From: Adineta steineri
Lineage: Eukaryota > Rotifera > Eurotatoria > Adinetida > Adinetidae
Assembly: GCA_905250115.1 (NCBI GenBank)
Contig: CAJNOI010000190.1
Coordinates: 16,449 to 80,448, forward strand
Direction: 5' to 3'
DNA: 64,000 nucleotides
This document shows positions 23,312-34,920 of this stretch, piece after piece (positions within the stretch are counted from its first letter, which is position 1; every line of letters begins with the position of its first letter). Under the pieces are notes generated by a model. It did no database searches, was not told the DNA's origin, and worked only from the letters and a program-made list of their open reading frames with translations. Both the position numbers and the translations under genes were made by a program.

Positions 23312-24330
23312 ATGTCGAGCGCAGATATATTAAACTTTATCTTGAAACAAGTTCATATCTATTATGGTTTGTTTATCGTAATCACTGGCGTGATTGGTGG
23401 AATATTCAATGTTATTATTTTTACATCACTTAAAACATTTAGAGAAACAACATGTGCATTTTATTTGACTATTTACTTCAATAGTTAATATTGATCTAAG
23501 AACAAAATCATGGTTTTGTAAATTTCATTATTTTCTTGGACATTGAGGTCTTTTGGTATCATCTGCTGGTACATGTTTAGAAACTGTTGATCAGTACTTA
23601 TCAATGAGTAAATATCGACATCTAAGTAATTTACGAATAGCTCGTCGTTGCATTTGTATTAGTTCAATATTGTGCTGTGTTCATAGCATTTCTTTTCTCA
23701 TTTACATGGATACACCTTCTAACTCTTGTGTGATTACTAATTTGAACTTTTCAATGTATATCTCTCGCTTTTATTATCCAGTTTTAATGGGATGTTTACC
23801 TCTTAGTATAATGATAACATTTTCACTGCTAGCTTTTTATAATGCTCATAAATTAGGTAATCGCCACATAAATATTGTGCGTTTGAGTCGAGATCGACAA
23901 TTGACTGCAATAACATTGGTTCAAGTAGTATATATTGTAACTACAAAATTACCATACGTTATTTACTATATATACTCACTAAACCTAAACACAATGGATG
24001 CAGAACAAACTGCACAAAGTAATTTTATTGTTACAATTACACTTTTAATTTATTATTCATTATATGCTGTGAGTATTTTGTTTGAAAAGTTTTATACATA
24101 TTTTCTTTTGTTCTTGTTAATGATAGAGCCCGTTCTATATCTCCTGCTGTGTTTCGGAACGATTTCGCAAGCAATTAGTTTATGTACTTGTCAATATTTG
24201 GCTTAATCGATGGCGACAATGGATAAATAGATTAAACAACAGTCAAATTGGACCGAATATAGAAATGCGAGACAATGAACATTTAAATAGAATAAGAAAA
24301 GATTTAGTTGAATTTGATTCAATTCGTTAA
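23312..24330 (+). pseudogene. Decayed class A GPCR
   Basis: Starts with an intact TM1 (ATG at 23312, GLFIVITGVIGGIFNVIIF). The expected TM2 is then mostly missing: a one-base shift near 23478 is followed by a jump from SIVNI directly to DLRTKSWFCKF, and a TGA replaces a Trp-like position after FHYFLGH (about 23546). From 23553 the frame is open through TM3 (VDQYLS in place of DRY) to TM7, where a 58-nt GT-AG intron (24069-24126) restores the tail SPFYISCCVSERFRKQL and a long C-terminus ending at 24330. The two lesions plus the deletion make a functional receptor unlikely; the intact 3' half suggests recent decay. Confidence 0.75.
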
Positions 24331-24976
24331 AGATGTTGTATCAAGTGAAATATATTTCTGCGAAATTCATTTTTCTATTATATTATAATAATCTACACTT
24401 AATACCCCTTGCTGATCTTTCGACGTAATTATTCCATTCTTATTTTTGAAAGCTAATCAAAAAAACTGCTTGTTACCTGTTTTTATGATGTACTTTTATA
24501 ATTCAAATCTATATATAAACCAAGATGAAGGATGAATATATTATTCTTTAACTCATTTTCAAGATAGATCAAGAAATTGCTATGTCTACAATGGAATAAT
24601 TCGTTACCATAAGATAACATGACCTAAGTGCCTGCTAATAACTGCTTTTAGAATATTTTAATGGAAATTATAAGTCTTATCATCAAAATTAAAAATAGAA
24701 ACATATTAATTAGTCTATTACGTGGTTCTTTATTAGTAAATACAAGTTTTTGACACATTTTTTCTGGAAGGAAAATAAGAACAGAAGATTTACTTTCAAA
24801 GAAAACTTTTTTTTTGGATACAGATTCATTAGTAGATTTCTCACCGGATATTACCCACTCCGAATATATCTTAATAAAACATCATTGTTAATAAATTTCT
24901 TCTTGTTTTTATTCAAGATTTATATGAACAATGTAGATAATTTGAACGCTTGAGTATTTATTTTATAGCAGAAAAT
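24331..24976. other. Intergenic between convergent receptor loci
   Basis: AT-rich; a 67-codon frame at 24750-24953 is lysine/phenylalanine-rich low-complexity and not called. Confidence 0.4.
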
Positions 24977-25942
24977 TTATCTACACAAAAGAATTGTTTT
25001 AACTTCCTTTCGAAATGTTTTTGATATGGCAAAATTTGCATAACAACTAAGACAAGATGGAATTGTTATACTAAAAAAACATAAATTTCTAATGATATTT
25101 TCAATTTGTGTTTGATCAAAACTTTTAACATTATTTTGTGTTATTTGTCCATATATGAGAAAGATTGGAAGTACAAAAGTAAACAATGTATAAATAATAA
25201 TATCCACAATTAACATGAAAACAAATTATCGATCTTTCGAAGAAGTCGACTGTACATTAGCCTCCGGAGCAGTTCTTGTTGATTCATTATTGATAACTCT
25301 AATGCGGCGCATTTTTCGCATATTACTAAGTGCACATAATCCACATGTAATCATTATTACGAGTACTAGCATTTCGATAATAACTGTATAATAAGCTATG
25401 AAAATAGTTTGAACACCTGGTTGAAAATAACAAACATAAACATAGGGAGCAAATTGTAAAATAGATGCAAAAATCAATATATGACTATGAAATAATGCCC
25501 AAAATATTGTACCTATTATAATACATAGATAAGCAAGACGTGGAGTGCTTCGACGTCGTGTTATAGCATTACGTGAAGTAATAAACATTCGATCAATAGA
25601 AGCCAAAATTAAATAATATTGATTTAAACAATGAAGTAAAAGACTGGCGTAAAGGTGTAAACGACAGAAAATTAAGCTGTGTATAGCAGGATCAATGTTA
25701 TATCCTAAACTAACTACTGTATATAATAAATTACAGTAAATATAGAGTAAATTTATAATATTAAATACAATGAAATAAATTGAACATGGATTTTTTCGTA
25801 AATTTTTCTTCGAAAATATAATTAAATTCAATATACAACCCACAGTACCTATGAAGATTAAAATTGGACCAGCAATTTGACATATATATGTTTGTGCTAA
25901 TTGCATAGTAACGACTAAACTAGATGAATATGGTGAAGACAT
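24977..25942 (-). pseudogene. Class A GPCR split by one in-frame stop codon
   Basis: Residues 1-238 (25942 to 25229) hold TM1-TM5, with IDRMFI in place of DRY after TM3 and a CRLHLYA segment bearing the TM3 cysteine. A TAA at 25226-25228 follows KDR, and the same frame resumes without shift as FVFMLIVDIIIYTLFTFVLP (TM6), then TM7 and a short basic tail ending at 24977. Related receptors in the window have Q at about this place (e.g. DRQLTAI, NRQLLIL), so a CAA to TAA change would explain the stop. Without it the protein would be 321 residues. It could be a young pseudogene, an allele, a sequencing error or a read-through case. No intron is needed. Confidence 0.75.
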
Positions 25943-27322
25943 CTAGAGATGTTTGATTTTACTAAAGAATAAAGAAATGACAGCAGTATATTTATACTAT
26001 TCTAATAAATGTGAACAGAAATGAAAAGAGTATATAGGTGTATTTTCTTGTTAAAGGAATTCATTAAGAGCTATTCTTTCTATAATATCTATTTTTATAC
26101 ACACCACTCTCGCGAAAGAAGAAAATAATTGATAACATCTACTGAGCATTACAATGACAACAAAATATTTGATTAGTGAAGAAGATAAAGTTACTAATAG
26201 AAAAAAACTATTTACTCACGAAGTATAATATAGAATAAAGAAAAAAGGAATAGAAGTAAAGAAAATTTGATTAGTGAGTAAGGTGAAGTTACTAATAGAA
26301 AAAACTATTTACTAAAGAAACTAGAGTTGAATCCTTGTATCAGTAATGAAGGTTTGGCTTTTGAAAAAATCAAGTTTCACATGTTATAAATAGATCGAAA
26401 AGAACTACGCATAAGAATCGTATTCTTACTATTGGCTATAAATAACATACTTATTTTTATTTATCAATAAATTTAATCAAATCTCTGCTAATGTTATCTA
26501 CTAGTAAACTGTAACAAGTCATCTTTTTGTAAGATAGTGCAAATTTTGGGACATATTAAAATGCAGATACTTTAAAAACTATAAAAAAACAAATGAGAAG
26601 AGATGATTATGTTTTCTTCTAAAACTCTTGAGACTACTTACACAAGTATTCAACCGAATTTTATATTTTTATTCATAAATAAACATATATTAATAGAAAA
26701 TTATACTAAAAAAACATTTATTGATACATACGAATAACTTTTTACTCTATAGAATATTATTAATCGATATTGATTAATTTATTTTATAATAATCATATTC
26801 CAACTTCCATATAGAACTATTTTCTAAAGTTTTTTCCAGGATGATAGTAAATCTACAAAATATATTGTCATGTTTTGCTAGTTATGATATTCTGCATGGA
26901 CCAACAGGACTCTTCAAACATACTGAGAAAAAAAACAATAATGAGGTTTTTCATTATAAACTGGAAAATAATTAAAGCATTATCAAATGACAACTGTAGT
27001 AAAAAATCTTTCATTATAATAATTAGTGATACTACTAACATGTGATTATATATACGAATCGATCATTAGTTCATTAACAAAAGTATATCAAATAAGTTGA
27101 ATCTATAACTTAATCAATATTTCTAAAAAGAATTCTTAAAAATCAAATAAATATAATCATTTTTCATATATGCTAGAGACAGCGATCTAGAGAAAGAAAG
27201 AAAACAAAAACGACAAGTCGAACACATTATAGTCTGTTTTGACTTTTCCACTGATTGTTTAGTATAACTGACTGTTAAAATATTTTATTTACTGATCATC
27301 TGATTAGTTTACTGATCGTTCA
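25943..27322. other. AT-rich intergenic region, about 1.4 kb
   Basis: Contains two direct near-copies of a short block at 26172-26222 and 26267-26315 (TTTGATTAGTGA followed by AAGTTACTAATAGAAAAAA). No open frame or RNA gene supported. Confidence 0.45.
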
Positions 27323-27405
27323 ATCTTGAGGATGGGTATGGAGGCCGGTGAATGTAAATAAGTGTGTTATGAATCAAATACCAACACCACATCCCCATCC
27401 TACAG
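27323..27405. repeat. Telomere-like hairpin downstream of NHL gene
   Basis: ATCTTGAGGATGGGTATGG faces CACCACATCCCCATCCTA across about 45 bp; about 110 bp beyond the stop of the minus-strand NHL gene. Confidence 0.5.
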
Positions 27406-27517
27406 AAAAAAAGATATTCAGATTTCTCACAAATTGATCATCTCTCGATTGTCACAATACAACAAGAATCTATTTTAATCATAATTTTATTTATTTATTG
27501 TAAATATCCAACAATTT

Positions 27518-28700
27518 TCATTCAAAACATAGTTCATATTTTTGAATTCGATGATTGTTCTTGTCAGCAACATAAAGATTACCTTCAACATCAAATGATA
27601 AATCAGAAGGTGTATTCAATTGATTTGATTCCGTTCCTTTTCCATTTCCGCCCATTACAATTGAACCTTCTGTGTCGCCTTCATTCCAACGCATTACTCG
27701 ATGATTTCCAGAGTCTGCGACAAAGATGTGATGCCAATGGTCAACAATCACTCCATTAGGCCAGTATAAATGGTCAAGACTCATTCCTGGACCATGTCCA
27801 CCAGCAACAACAATGCCGTATTTAGCATCTTTTTTCCATTTTATTACACGATGATTGTTCATATCAGATACATAAACAGAATAATCTTCATCGACAAATA
27901 TATGAGCAGGTTTGGTTAATTGATTAAGACTATATCCTTCTTTATTTCCACCTGCAACTACTGTTCCATCTGGTTCTTCTTCTGCCCAACGTCTCACTTC
28001 ATTGTTTCCACTATCAGAAACATAAATAAACCCATAGTTATCCATTGCCAAACCATAACTATATATATCAGACATGATAATTTGTGGATTTGTTCTATTT
28101 TCACAAAACCATCGCGTTACTCCTTGATTTGCGCTATCAGCAACGATCAAAAAATTCTTTTCTTGGTCAACAATTACATCTGTTGGGCTCCACAATTGAT
28201 CAGTTTCATTTATAACGATTTGCCCATTGCTCGAATTATGTTTCCATTCAATAATACGATTATTATAATAATCAGCAACAAAAATAGTGTTGTTATCATT
28301 AATAAAGATTCCTTCAGGTGCAGAGAGTTGGCTTACTTCATTTCCTTGACCATTTCCTCCAGCAACTGTAATTCCTTGTTGTTTCCATCTATTACATTTT
28401 GTTTTGTTTTGTTCTAATAGTGAAAAAAAATATTTTTGTCAGATTAAATATGAAAATATTGTTTGAATCAAAATGAAAGAGAAATAGTCTTCTCGCTTAT
28501 TTTTTCTTTTGAAAAAAAGTATACCTTTCGTTGTTGGATTGTCTGTTATTGTCGTAACTTCTTTTGTTGTTGATATTGATGTTTCTCTAATGTTTATTTT
28601 TTTCGTTTTAATAATAGCTATTGGAATAGTTATAAGTAAAACAGCAATGATCATTAAAATAATGCTCCATAACAATTTTCTTCTTTGAAAAGATTCCCAT
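27518..28700 (-). CDS. Membrane-anchored NHL-repeat protein (5' exon not located)
   Basis: Two exons resolved: complement(28525..28700) and complement(27518..28413), with GT-AG junctions and closing phase; the first starts at an acceptor (TTCTAG), so at least one more 5' exon with the start codon lies upstream. The visible 356 residues begin WESFQRRKLLW, a basic cytosolic segment, then a transmembrane helix (SIILMIIAVLLITIPIAII), giving a type II topology. A Thr/Ser-rich linker leads to six NHL repeats (IYVSDSGNNEVRRW, VYVSDMNNHRVIKW, IFVADSGNHRVMRW, LYVADKNNHRIQKY among them), many followed by VVAGG. One six-bladed propeller is expected outside the cell. Unlike the gene at 6612-11140 it lacks the C-terminal tandem domains. 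Binding partner unknown. Confidence 0.8.
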
Positions 28701-30306
28701 CTAGAATAAATTTATATATTTAGTATTTGTTACAACAATTTACAATAAACATACAATATTCTTAGATGATTTCTTGATGTTTGTTCTGAGTTCGAATTAA
28801 CTTGGTCAGACTAAAATCATCAATGAATATAAAAGATATTTTGTGTTATTTAATCAACTAAATTACATCACAAACGCCTATTTGGTTTTGATTCATAATT
28901 GATATTTTATGTAAGTTTAAGAATATTCCAAGGCTTTTTACAATCAAAATCTAGAAAAAGAAATAATTGAAAAAAGGACTTTTATAACTTTCTGCAACGC
29001 CTTTTTGTCTCATTCGATTCAAAGATGTTCATCGCAGCTAAAAACTTGCTATTGCTACGATAATTGTAATAAAAATGTTTTGATGTTCACAACTCCGACT
29101 AATTTTGACCCGGAAGAAAAAAATTAATGTTGTTTTCTATGTTCAATAATTTCTACTTTTTATTAAGAAGTTGTCTATTAATTTAGTTTTGACGTTGAAT
29201 GATGATATTCAAAGAAAATTCATTTTTATGTAATAAATCTTTATTAAATAAGAATTTCTTCTGTCATCTGTCACTTTCTTTGAATATAATAAATCAAGAA
29301 ATGAATGATATTATAAATATTAAATTATTCTTAACAGATAAATTCCAGTGAGTATATTTTTTTCAGGTAAAAATCTTGACTTTTCATCAGTGATAATCAA
29401 TATTTTTCTAGATCTTAAGGTGTAGGTGGGTGAGTATCTCTTCTTTATCTCTCTAACCTACACTCACATATACACACACCACCCACACCCTCAAAATTTT
29501 GTCGTTCACTTACGCCGAGATATATGCAAAATAAGAAATATCGCAAAACTTTTGTGACATTCGATAATTGAGATTATTGATCTTACATTTCATACATTAA
29601 TACTTATTGATTGTTTAGATTCTTTTAATAAAATATTACTTTCGTTTTCATTGTCCCATTTATCTTTTTATATTTTATAAAAAAATTAAAACTCAATTTT
29701 TTATTAAAATTCGGTTCATAAAGGTATACATATAATTACAATATCTCATATAAGAAAAATATTTTTCATGAAACATCGACATGCTTTTATCAATCAAAAA
29801 AAACCAAAAATACGTATTGATGGTTGTTTGTAGTCAGGAGAAAATAAAGATCATTTTTGTAAAACCATTAGTAACTATTGGTAAGGTCTTTTTGTATAGT
29901 TTATATTAGATAAATGTTCTTGTAGAGGTAAATCATGCATTCTAAAGAAAAACAGCAAAACTTTAAAAATCAGGAATTCCCTGATAAAATTAGAAGAGAT
30001 GACAGTTTTGAGTTCAAAAGAGTATCTCATCTGTTATAATTTTATATATTCATTTATCATTTTTCTAACAGTTTGTCTATGTGAAGACAAGCGATACATC
30101 TCTCTAATTTCTCATGTGAATTAAAATCAGAATGACATCGCACAGAATATGAGCTGCATCTTCATCGTAAGAGAAAAAAAACAATTCATTCTTAAAAAGA
30201 ACTCCGTTTGGTACACACGTCTTTGATTTTATTTTTTTATCAAACCATCAGAAGTAAAGTTATCGTTACTAATATTATTATTCCTTTCTGATTATATTCG
30301 ATCAAC
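28701..30306. other. AT-rich intergenic region with one hairpin
   Basis: Divergent interval between an NHL gene and a GPCR, so both promoters and the missing 5' exon of the NHL gene should lie here. A GTATGTTTATTG donor-like site on the minus strand near 28765 is a possible exon end. No other gene seen. Confidence 0.4.
29413..29496. repeat. Telomere-like hairpin
   Basis: ATCTTAAGGTGTAGGTGGGTG faces CACCACCCACACCCTCAAA across about 45 bp; central part also rich in CACTCACA. In a divergent intergenic region. Confidence 0.6.
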
Positions 30307-31263
30307 ATGGTATCATTAACAACAATAACATCTGATTTCACTATCTACAGTTTCTTCATCATATTAATTATTGGAACAATTGGAAATATATGTAATCTTA
30401 TTGCATTTTTATCGAAAGATCTTCGAACAAAAGCTTGTATATTTTACATGGTTTGTTCTGCTTCACTTGATTTATTTTTCAGTAATTTTGGTATTATAAT
30501 TCGTTTCTCAACAGAATATTTTGGAAATAATCTGACTAATACTAATCGTGGTATTTGTAAAGTACGTGGTTACCTTCTTGTATGTTTACCAGCGATGGCT
30601 TCAACAGGTGTTTTATTGGCAACATTCGACCGATGTGTATCAACATCATCAAATGCTCGCTGGAGACGATTGAGTTCTATTTGGTTTGCTCAACGTCTTT
30701 TCATCATATTCATGCTCTTTATTTTAATTTCAAGCAGTTTTCATCTGATCGTATATGATATTCGCAATGGTACATGTGCACCATCACCTGGCCTTGCAGC
30801 GATTATAGTCGCTCTTTATATCATTCTTAGTTTTCTGATTCCTAATACAGGCATGATAGTTTTTGGCATCATGACACGGAGGCACTTGCAACAATTGAAA
30901 AATCGCATCGTTCCGATTTCTCTCGCCAATAATAATCAACAGCTTGGTGTTGAGCGAACGAATCGACAACTACTCATTCTAATATTTACACAAGCTTCTG
31001 TGTCTACTGTATTATTATCTCAACGCTGTCTCACGTATTCATACCTTGTGATTACAAGTTCTGTACAAAAGAGTGTCGAGCAACAGCAAATCGAATATTT
31101 TATTCAACAAGTAAGCCTTATACTTATGTACGTAAACTATGGTATGACTTTCTTTATTAATTATTGTTCGAGTAGTATGTTTCGAAAAACATTTCGAGCA
31201 TCTATACAATCACTAATGAATAGATGCTTTCGTTTTTGTAAATGTGGTCAAATGCAAAATTAG
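30307..31263 (+). CDS. Class A GPCR
   Basis: Single exon, 318 residues, first ATG used. Seven hydrophobic segments: TM1 with GTIGNICNLIAF, TM3 starting after ICKVRGYL and ending TFDRCVSTS (DRC in place of DRY), an ECL2 cysteine (NGTCAPSPG) to pair with the TM3 cysteine, TM5 with Pro (LIPNTGMIVFG), and TM7 ending MTFFINYCSSSMFRKTF, followed by a short Cys-containing tail (CFRFCKCGQ) that could be palmitoylated. It resembles the other rotifer-type receptors here but shares low identity with them. G-protein coupling is assumed from family; the ligand is unknown. Confidence 0.85.
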   Translation: MVSLTTITSDFTIYSFFIILIIGTIGNICNLIAFLSKDLRTKACIFYMVCSASLDLFFSNFGIIIRFSTEYFGNNLTNTNRGICKVRGYLLVCLPAMASTGVLLATFDRCVSTSSNARWRRLSSIWFAQRLFIIFMLFILISSSFHLIVYDIRNGTCAPSPGLAAIIVALYIILSFLIPNTGMIVFGIMTRRHLQQLKNRIVPISLANNNQQLGVERTNRQLLILIFTQASVSTVLLSQRCLTYSYLVITSSVQKSVEQQQIEYFIQQVSLILMYVNYGMTFFINYCSSSMFRKTFRASIQSLMNRCFRFCKCGQMQN

Positions 31264-31550
31264 ATGTTCATGTAAAACACCAAACACAAATCAAATATAT
31301 GTGAATATATTTTTTGTTTGATCAAAGTGTATTTAGATGTTGTTACAGATGTCCGTACTCGCTTTCGTTGTCTTATTATGTATCATTTTCTCGATGTCGT
31401 ATCCTTTTTTTTTTTTGAAACAATAAATTATTCAATCGACAGTTTCTTTCTATATCACTAATGTATTTGATCATCCTACTTGAAATCCTAAATACATCCG
31501 CATCTATAATATGCACACAATGCTCTGAATTTTACCCAATAGTAGAATCC

Positions 31551-31601
31551 ATCTTGAGGATGTGAATATGAGCTAAATAAGGAAACGTCCACATTCTTAA
31601 C
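31551..31601. repeat. Telomere-like hairpin, diverged
   Basis: ATCTTGAGGATGTGAATATG faces ACGTCCACATTCTTAA; about 290 bp after the GPCR stop. Confidence 0.4.
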
Positions 31602-32114
31602 TAGATATAAAATATTGCAAAAATAGATGAAGAGATGTTTTAGACATACATGTAGAAAATAATATAGAATCATAATTTATTTTGTACAATAGATCCTGTT
31701 GACATTATAAAATATCGATCGAATCGTTCAGCATTTTCTTCAAATATAATCTATAAATATTTATGAAAATGATATTTTATCAATAAAATAAATAATCTAA
31801 GTTTTTTTTCTGATTGTAGACTTGGAATTCATTTTTATGAAAGAGATCTATTAATAATTACTTCTTTCTGACGAATGTAGATTTAGAATAAATTGTTTTT
31901 ATCGTAAACATTTTTTATCTTCTTTTCGATAATTTCAGTTGGAAATATATAATAAATGGCATCTGTAACTGGAAGAAACAGAAAACACAATGATTCTATC
32001 TGTTGAAAAAAAAAGACAAATTCACTATACTAATCTCGCCTTTTTTTTGTTGCTTTTTAGTAATTTGCATAATAAAAGTTATTTGAAGTATTTGTTAAGT
32101 GCTTGATATAATCA

Positions 32115-32175
32115 GTGATGTGTGGGTGTGAGTATGTTTTATTTAGTTATATTCGTATCCTCACACACATTAAAA
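32115..32175. repeat. Telomere-like hairpin
   Basis: TGATGTGTGGGTGTGAGTATG faces CGTATCCTCACACACATTA across about 20 bp. Confidence 0.5.
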
Positions 32176-32463
32176 TTAAATTTTCTATAAATTAAGAAAT
32201 AATATTCTAAAAGAAATCTTTTCTATTTATCTAGAACATTAATGACATTGTTTGAAAATATGAAATACTATTATTAGTTCTTTTGTATTTTGGTTACCTT
32301 CATATATATGTTATCAAAATATCAGTAAATGTTAATATTTAAAGAAGGATTTGTTTCAATTACTCATCGTTAACAACACATAACAACTTTGATAAACATA
32401 AGATTTTCTCTTTATATTTATACGAACGCAATTTCAAAACAAAAATATTATCGTTCGATAATA

Positions 32464-34396
32464 ATGCATTGCCCTATTATAAAATGGTATTTATTGAGTA
32501 CCATATTTCTGTTCGATATTTCATTAAACTTCATCAATTGTCAAACTTGTACACCGTTGAATACTTGGCCAATAATTAAACCAAATTGGTCAAATTGTTC
32601 TGTTCTCTCCGATGGCGTATGTTATTGTTTTTTTATTAATTCAATAATGAAATAAAATATTTTTTTTAGACATTTACAATTAATAATATTCATGCTGAAT
32701 GTACGTTATTAAATGTTCCTATTAATTGGAATTCATCTAATTTAACAACATGTACAGAAACAATTCAAATATACGTTAAACGTTATTTTTTATTAGGATA
32801 CGAAAATATATCTCATCATTTATGGCGAATACCAGGTATTATTTATCTCGAAGAAATTTATAATAAAAATAAAATTTTTCTTAAATAGGTGGCGGTGGTA
32901 TTCCTGTATCATCATTAGAATTTGAAGCTGTAACTGTTGTTGGTGCATTAAGTGGTTCAGTTTCAGTCTATGTTACAGATAAACGTAGTGTTGGTGAGAG
33001 TAGTCGATTAGAATGTCCAACATCAATTGTTCAAAATTTTACGGGTTGTTTGTCATTTATTAAAGCAAATGAATATCGTTTAAAACAAAATACATATACA
33101 AATACAGCGCATGATTTAGAATACGTTCTTAATATTGTTATGGGTAAAAATCGTGAAAATTTAAAAACAAATCAACGTGTTATTCTAATGGGATCAAGTC
33201 AAGGAACTTATCTTTTACAACGATATCTTCACGTAACTCAAGAATCTGAACAAGTCGATGCTGTTATATTTGATTCTGTTTTACCACCTGATATAACACG
33301 ATTAGTTTATGGTGATAAATATTTAAATTATATATTTTTAGATTTATTTACACGTTGTTCACAAGATCAACAAGGATGTGCAAAATATTTCGAAGATAAT
33401 AATCCTTTACGTGCTCTTTATACATATAAAATGAATGAAGATTTTTTTGATAATTCATCTTGTCTTTATCTATTAAAAACAAATACAACTGAACTTGCAA
33501 ATAAAGTATATATAAATATTATTTATTAATTATACATAAGAAATTTTTATTTAGATGTCATTTATATTATATCCGGAAGCGATGCAATTATTACCTGCAT
33601 TGATCTATCGAATCAATCGATGTAATCAAGATGATCAGAATGTTTTAAAAAAATTTTTAAATGTAACTCAACCACCAGAACAAGAGGGAGCAATAGGATA
33701 TTCAATTTTAGTTGAATTAAATAATAATCTTGCTGAATTATGGTCTCCGTTGAATTTAGAAGAAAAAAATCCAACATGTGAATATTTAAAAGGAATATCA
33801 AGCAATACATTTGCTTCTACAAATGTTATGCCGGATATTTATTGCGAAATTGAAAAAACAAAAATCTTAGAATATCCGACTGATCAATATTATAGAAAAT
33901 ACCCAACAAAAAAAACTAATATGCCAATGTTATTGTTACATGGTATGTTTGAAAATTTAATTTATAATAAATACATTGAATTATTTAAGGGGATATGGAT
34001 CAAGCATTGCCGTTACCGATTCCTCGACATTTTTTTAAACAATATTCAATGATAAATCCAAATTTTATCAATATTGAAATGCCTCGAACAGGACATACTG
34101 CGTTAGGTGGATCACCAATGGTTGACGAAGAAGGTACTTGTGGTTGGAACATAGCTGTATCATTTATGTTATCACCGACCTTCGAACCTGATCGTTCATG
34201 TTTAAAAAAAATTAGTTCAATTGATTTTGCTGGTACAACAACAAAAACGAAACAAATAGCGATACAATATTTTGGTACTGATAATATTTGGGGTACAGAA
34301 AAACCAAATGGAACAGTAATAAATATAGCTATCAATATTCAGTTGTCTTTTTCTATATTACTATCAATTTTTATTATATATTTAACATCGTTTTAA
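32464..34396 (+). CDS. Secreted alpha/beta-hydrolase, peptidase S33 / TAP-like
   Basis: Five exons, 32464..32616, 32670..32835, 32889..33505, 33555..33942 and 33990..34396, introns 47-53 nt, phases closing, 576 residues. A signal peptide ends near FINCQ (about residue 23). The alpha/beta-hydrolase landmarks are in order: a strand motif YVTDKRSVGES like the D.RG.G.S of S33 peptidases, the nucleophile elbow MGSSQGTY (Ser about 210), LLHGDMDQALP with the acid Asp (about 445), and TGHTALGG with the catalytic His (about 477). The acid only appears when the 47-nt intron at 33943-33989 is spliced, which supports that junction. The hydrophobic C-terminus (SILLSIFIIYLTSF) suggests a GPI signal or membrane anchor. 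Likely an extracellular aminopeptidase acting on small peptides; exact substrate unknown. Multiple Cys and N-glycosylation sites fit secretion. Confidence 0.85.
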
Positions 34397-34920
34397 TCCG
34401 TCCTAAGAAATAAAGGACCCGAAAGCTTCGAATTTTTTGGAAAATAAAGAAGTTCACGAATGAACGTCTACTTTGTTATATTTAGAGTCTTTGAGTGTTT
34501 TTGAATGGAAGAGAAAGTGTGTGACTATGGATATCAGCTACAGTTGACACCCATACTCTATTCCATAAAGAATTTTAAAAAAATTGAATCACATACGTAA
34601 CCAATCACACTACATCGCTTTCTAGACAAGGCCACTAATTATATATAACGTTTCCTTTCTTTGTTCGTTCCTCTTTCTATATCTTGACCTTGTTGTGATA
34701 TAAGAAATGTATCGTTCAGTTAATTGGGAATAAAATAGAAGCAAGAAGCACGAAAGATAAATAAACCGTTACAAACATAGAAATTCGCATTGTTGCGCTA
34801 ATCTCAACTGGGAAAAAATTCAGTTGCTCAATTGTAAATAAGCTATTCAATATAATTTCACGTAATATACATAACTTTTGATATCACTCGTATAAATTTC
34901 TTTTTGTTTTAGTATTGAAA
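34397..34920. other. Intergenic; probable 5' leader intron of F-box gene
   Basis: Just before the F-box ATG an acceptor-like TTTGTTTTAG at 34904-34912 suggests a spliced 5' leader. A weak hairpin-like pair (GAGTGTTTTTGAATGG / CACCCATACTC) spans about 34490-34560. Confidence 0.4.

Larger units (their letters stand above)
31264..32463. other. Intergenic with two hairpins
   Basis: Apart from hairpins at 31551-31601 and 32115-32175, AT-rich sequence without a supported gene. Confidence 0.4.

Noticed and set aside
24069..24126. Frameshift in the last part of the GPCR pseudogene
   Set aside because: A GTGAGT...ATAG intron restores the TM7 and tail frame, so this part is not a lesion; the upstream deletion and TGA are.
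33943..33989. Frameshift near the 3' end of the hydrolase gene
   Set aside because: A 47-nt GT-AG intron explains it and restores the LLHGDMDQALP and catalytic His segments.
34488..34560. Possible hairpin after the hydrolase gene
   Set aside because: Only partial symmetry; mentioned with the family but not called as a feature.
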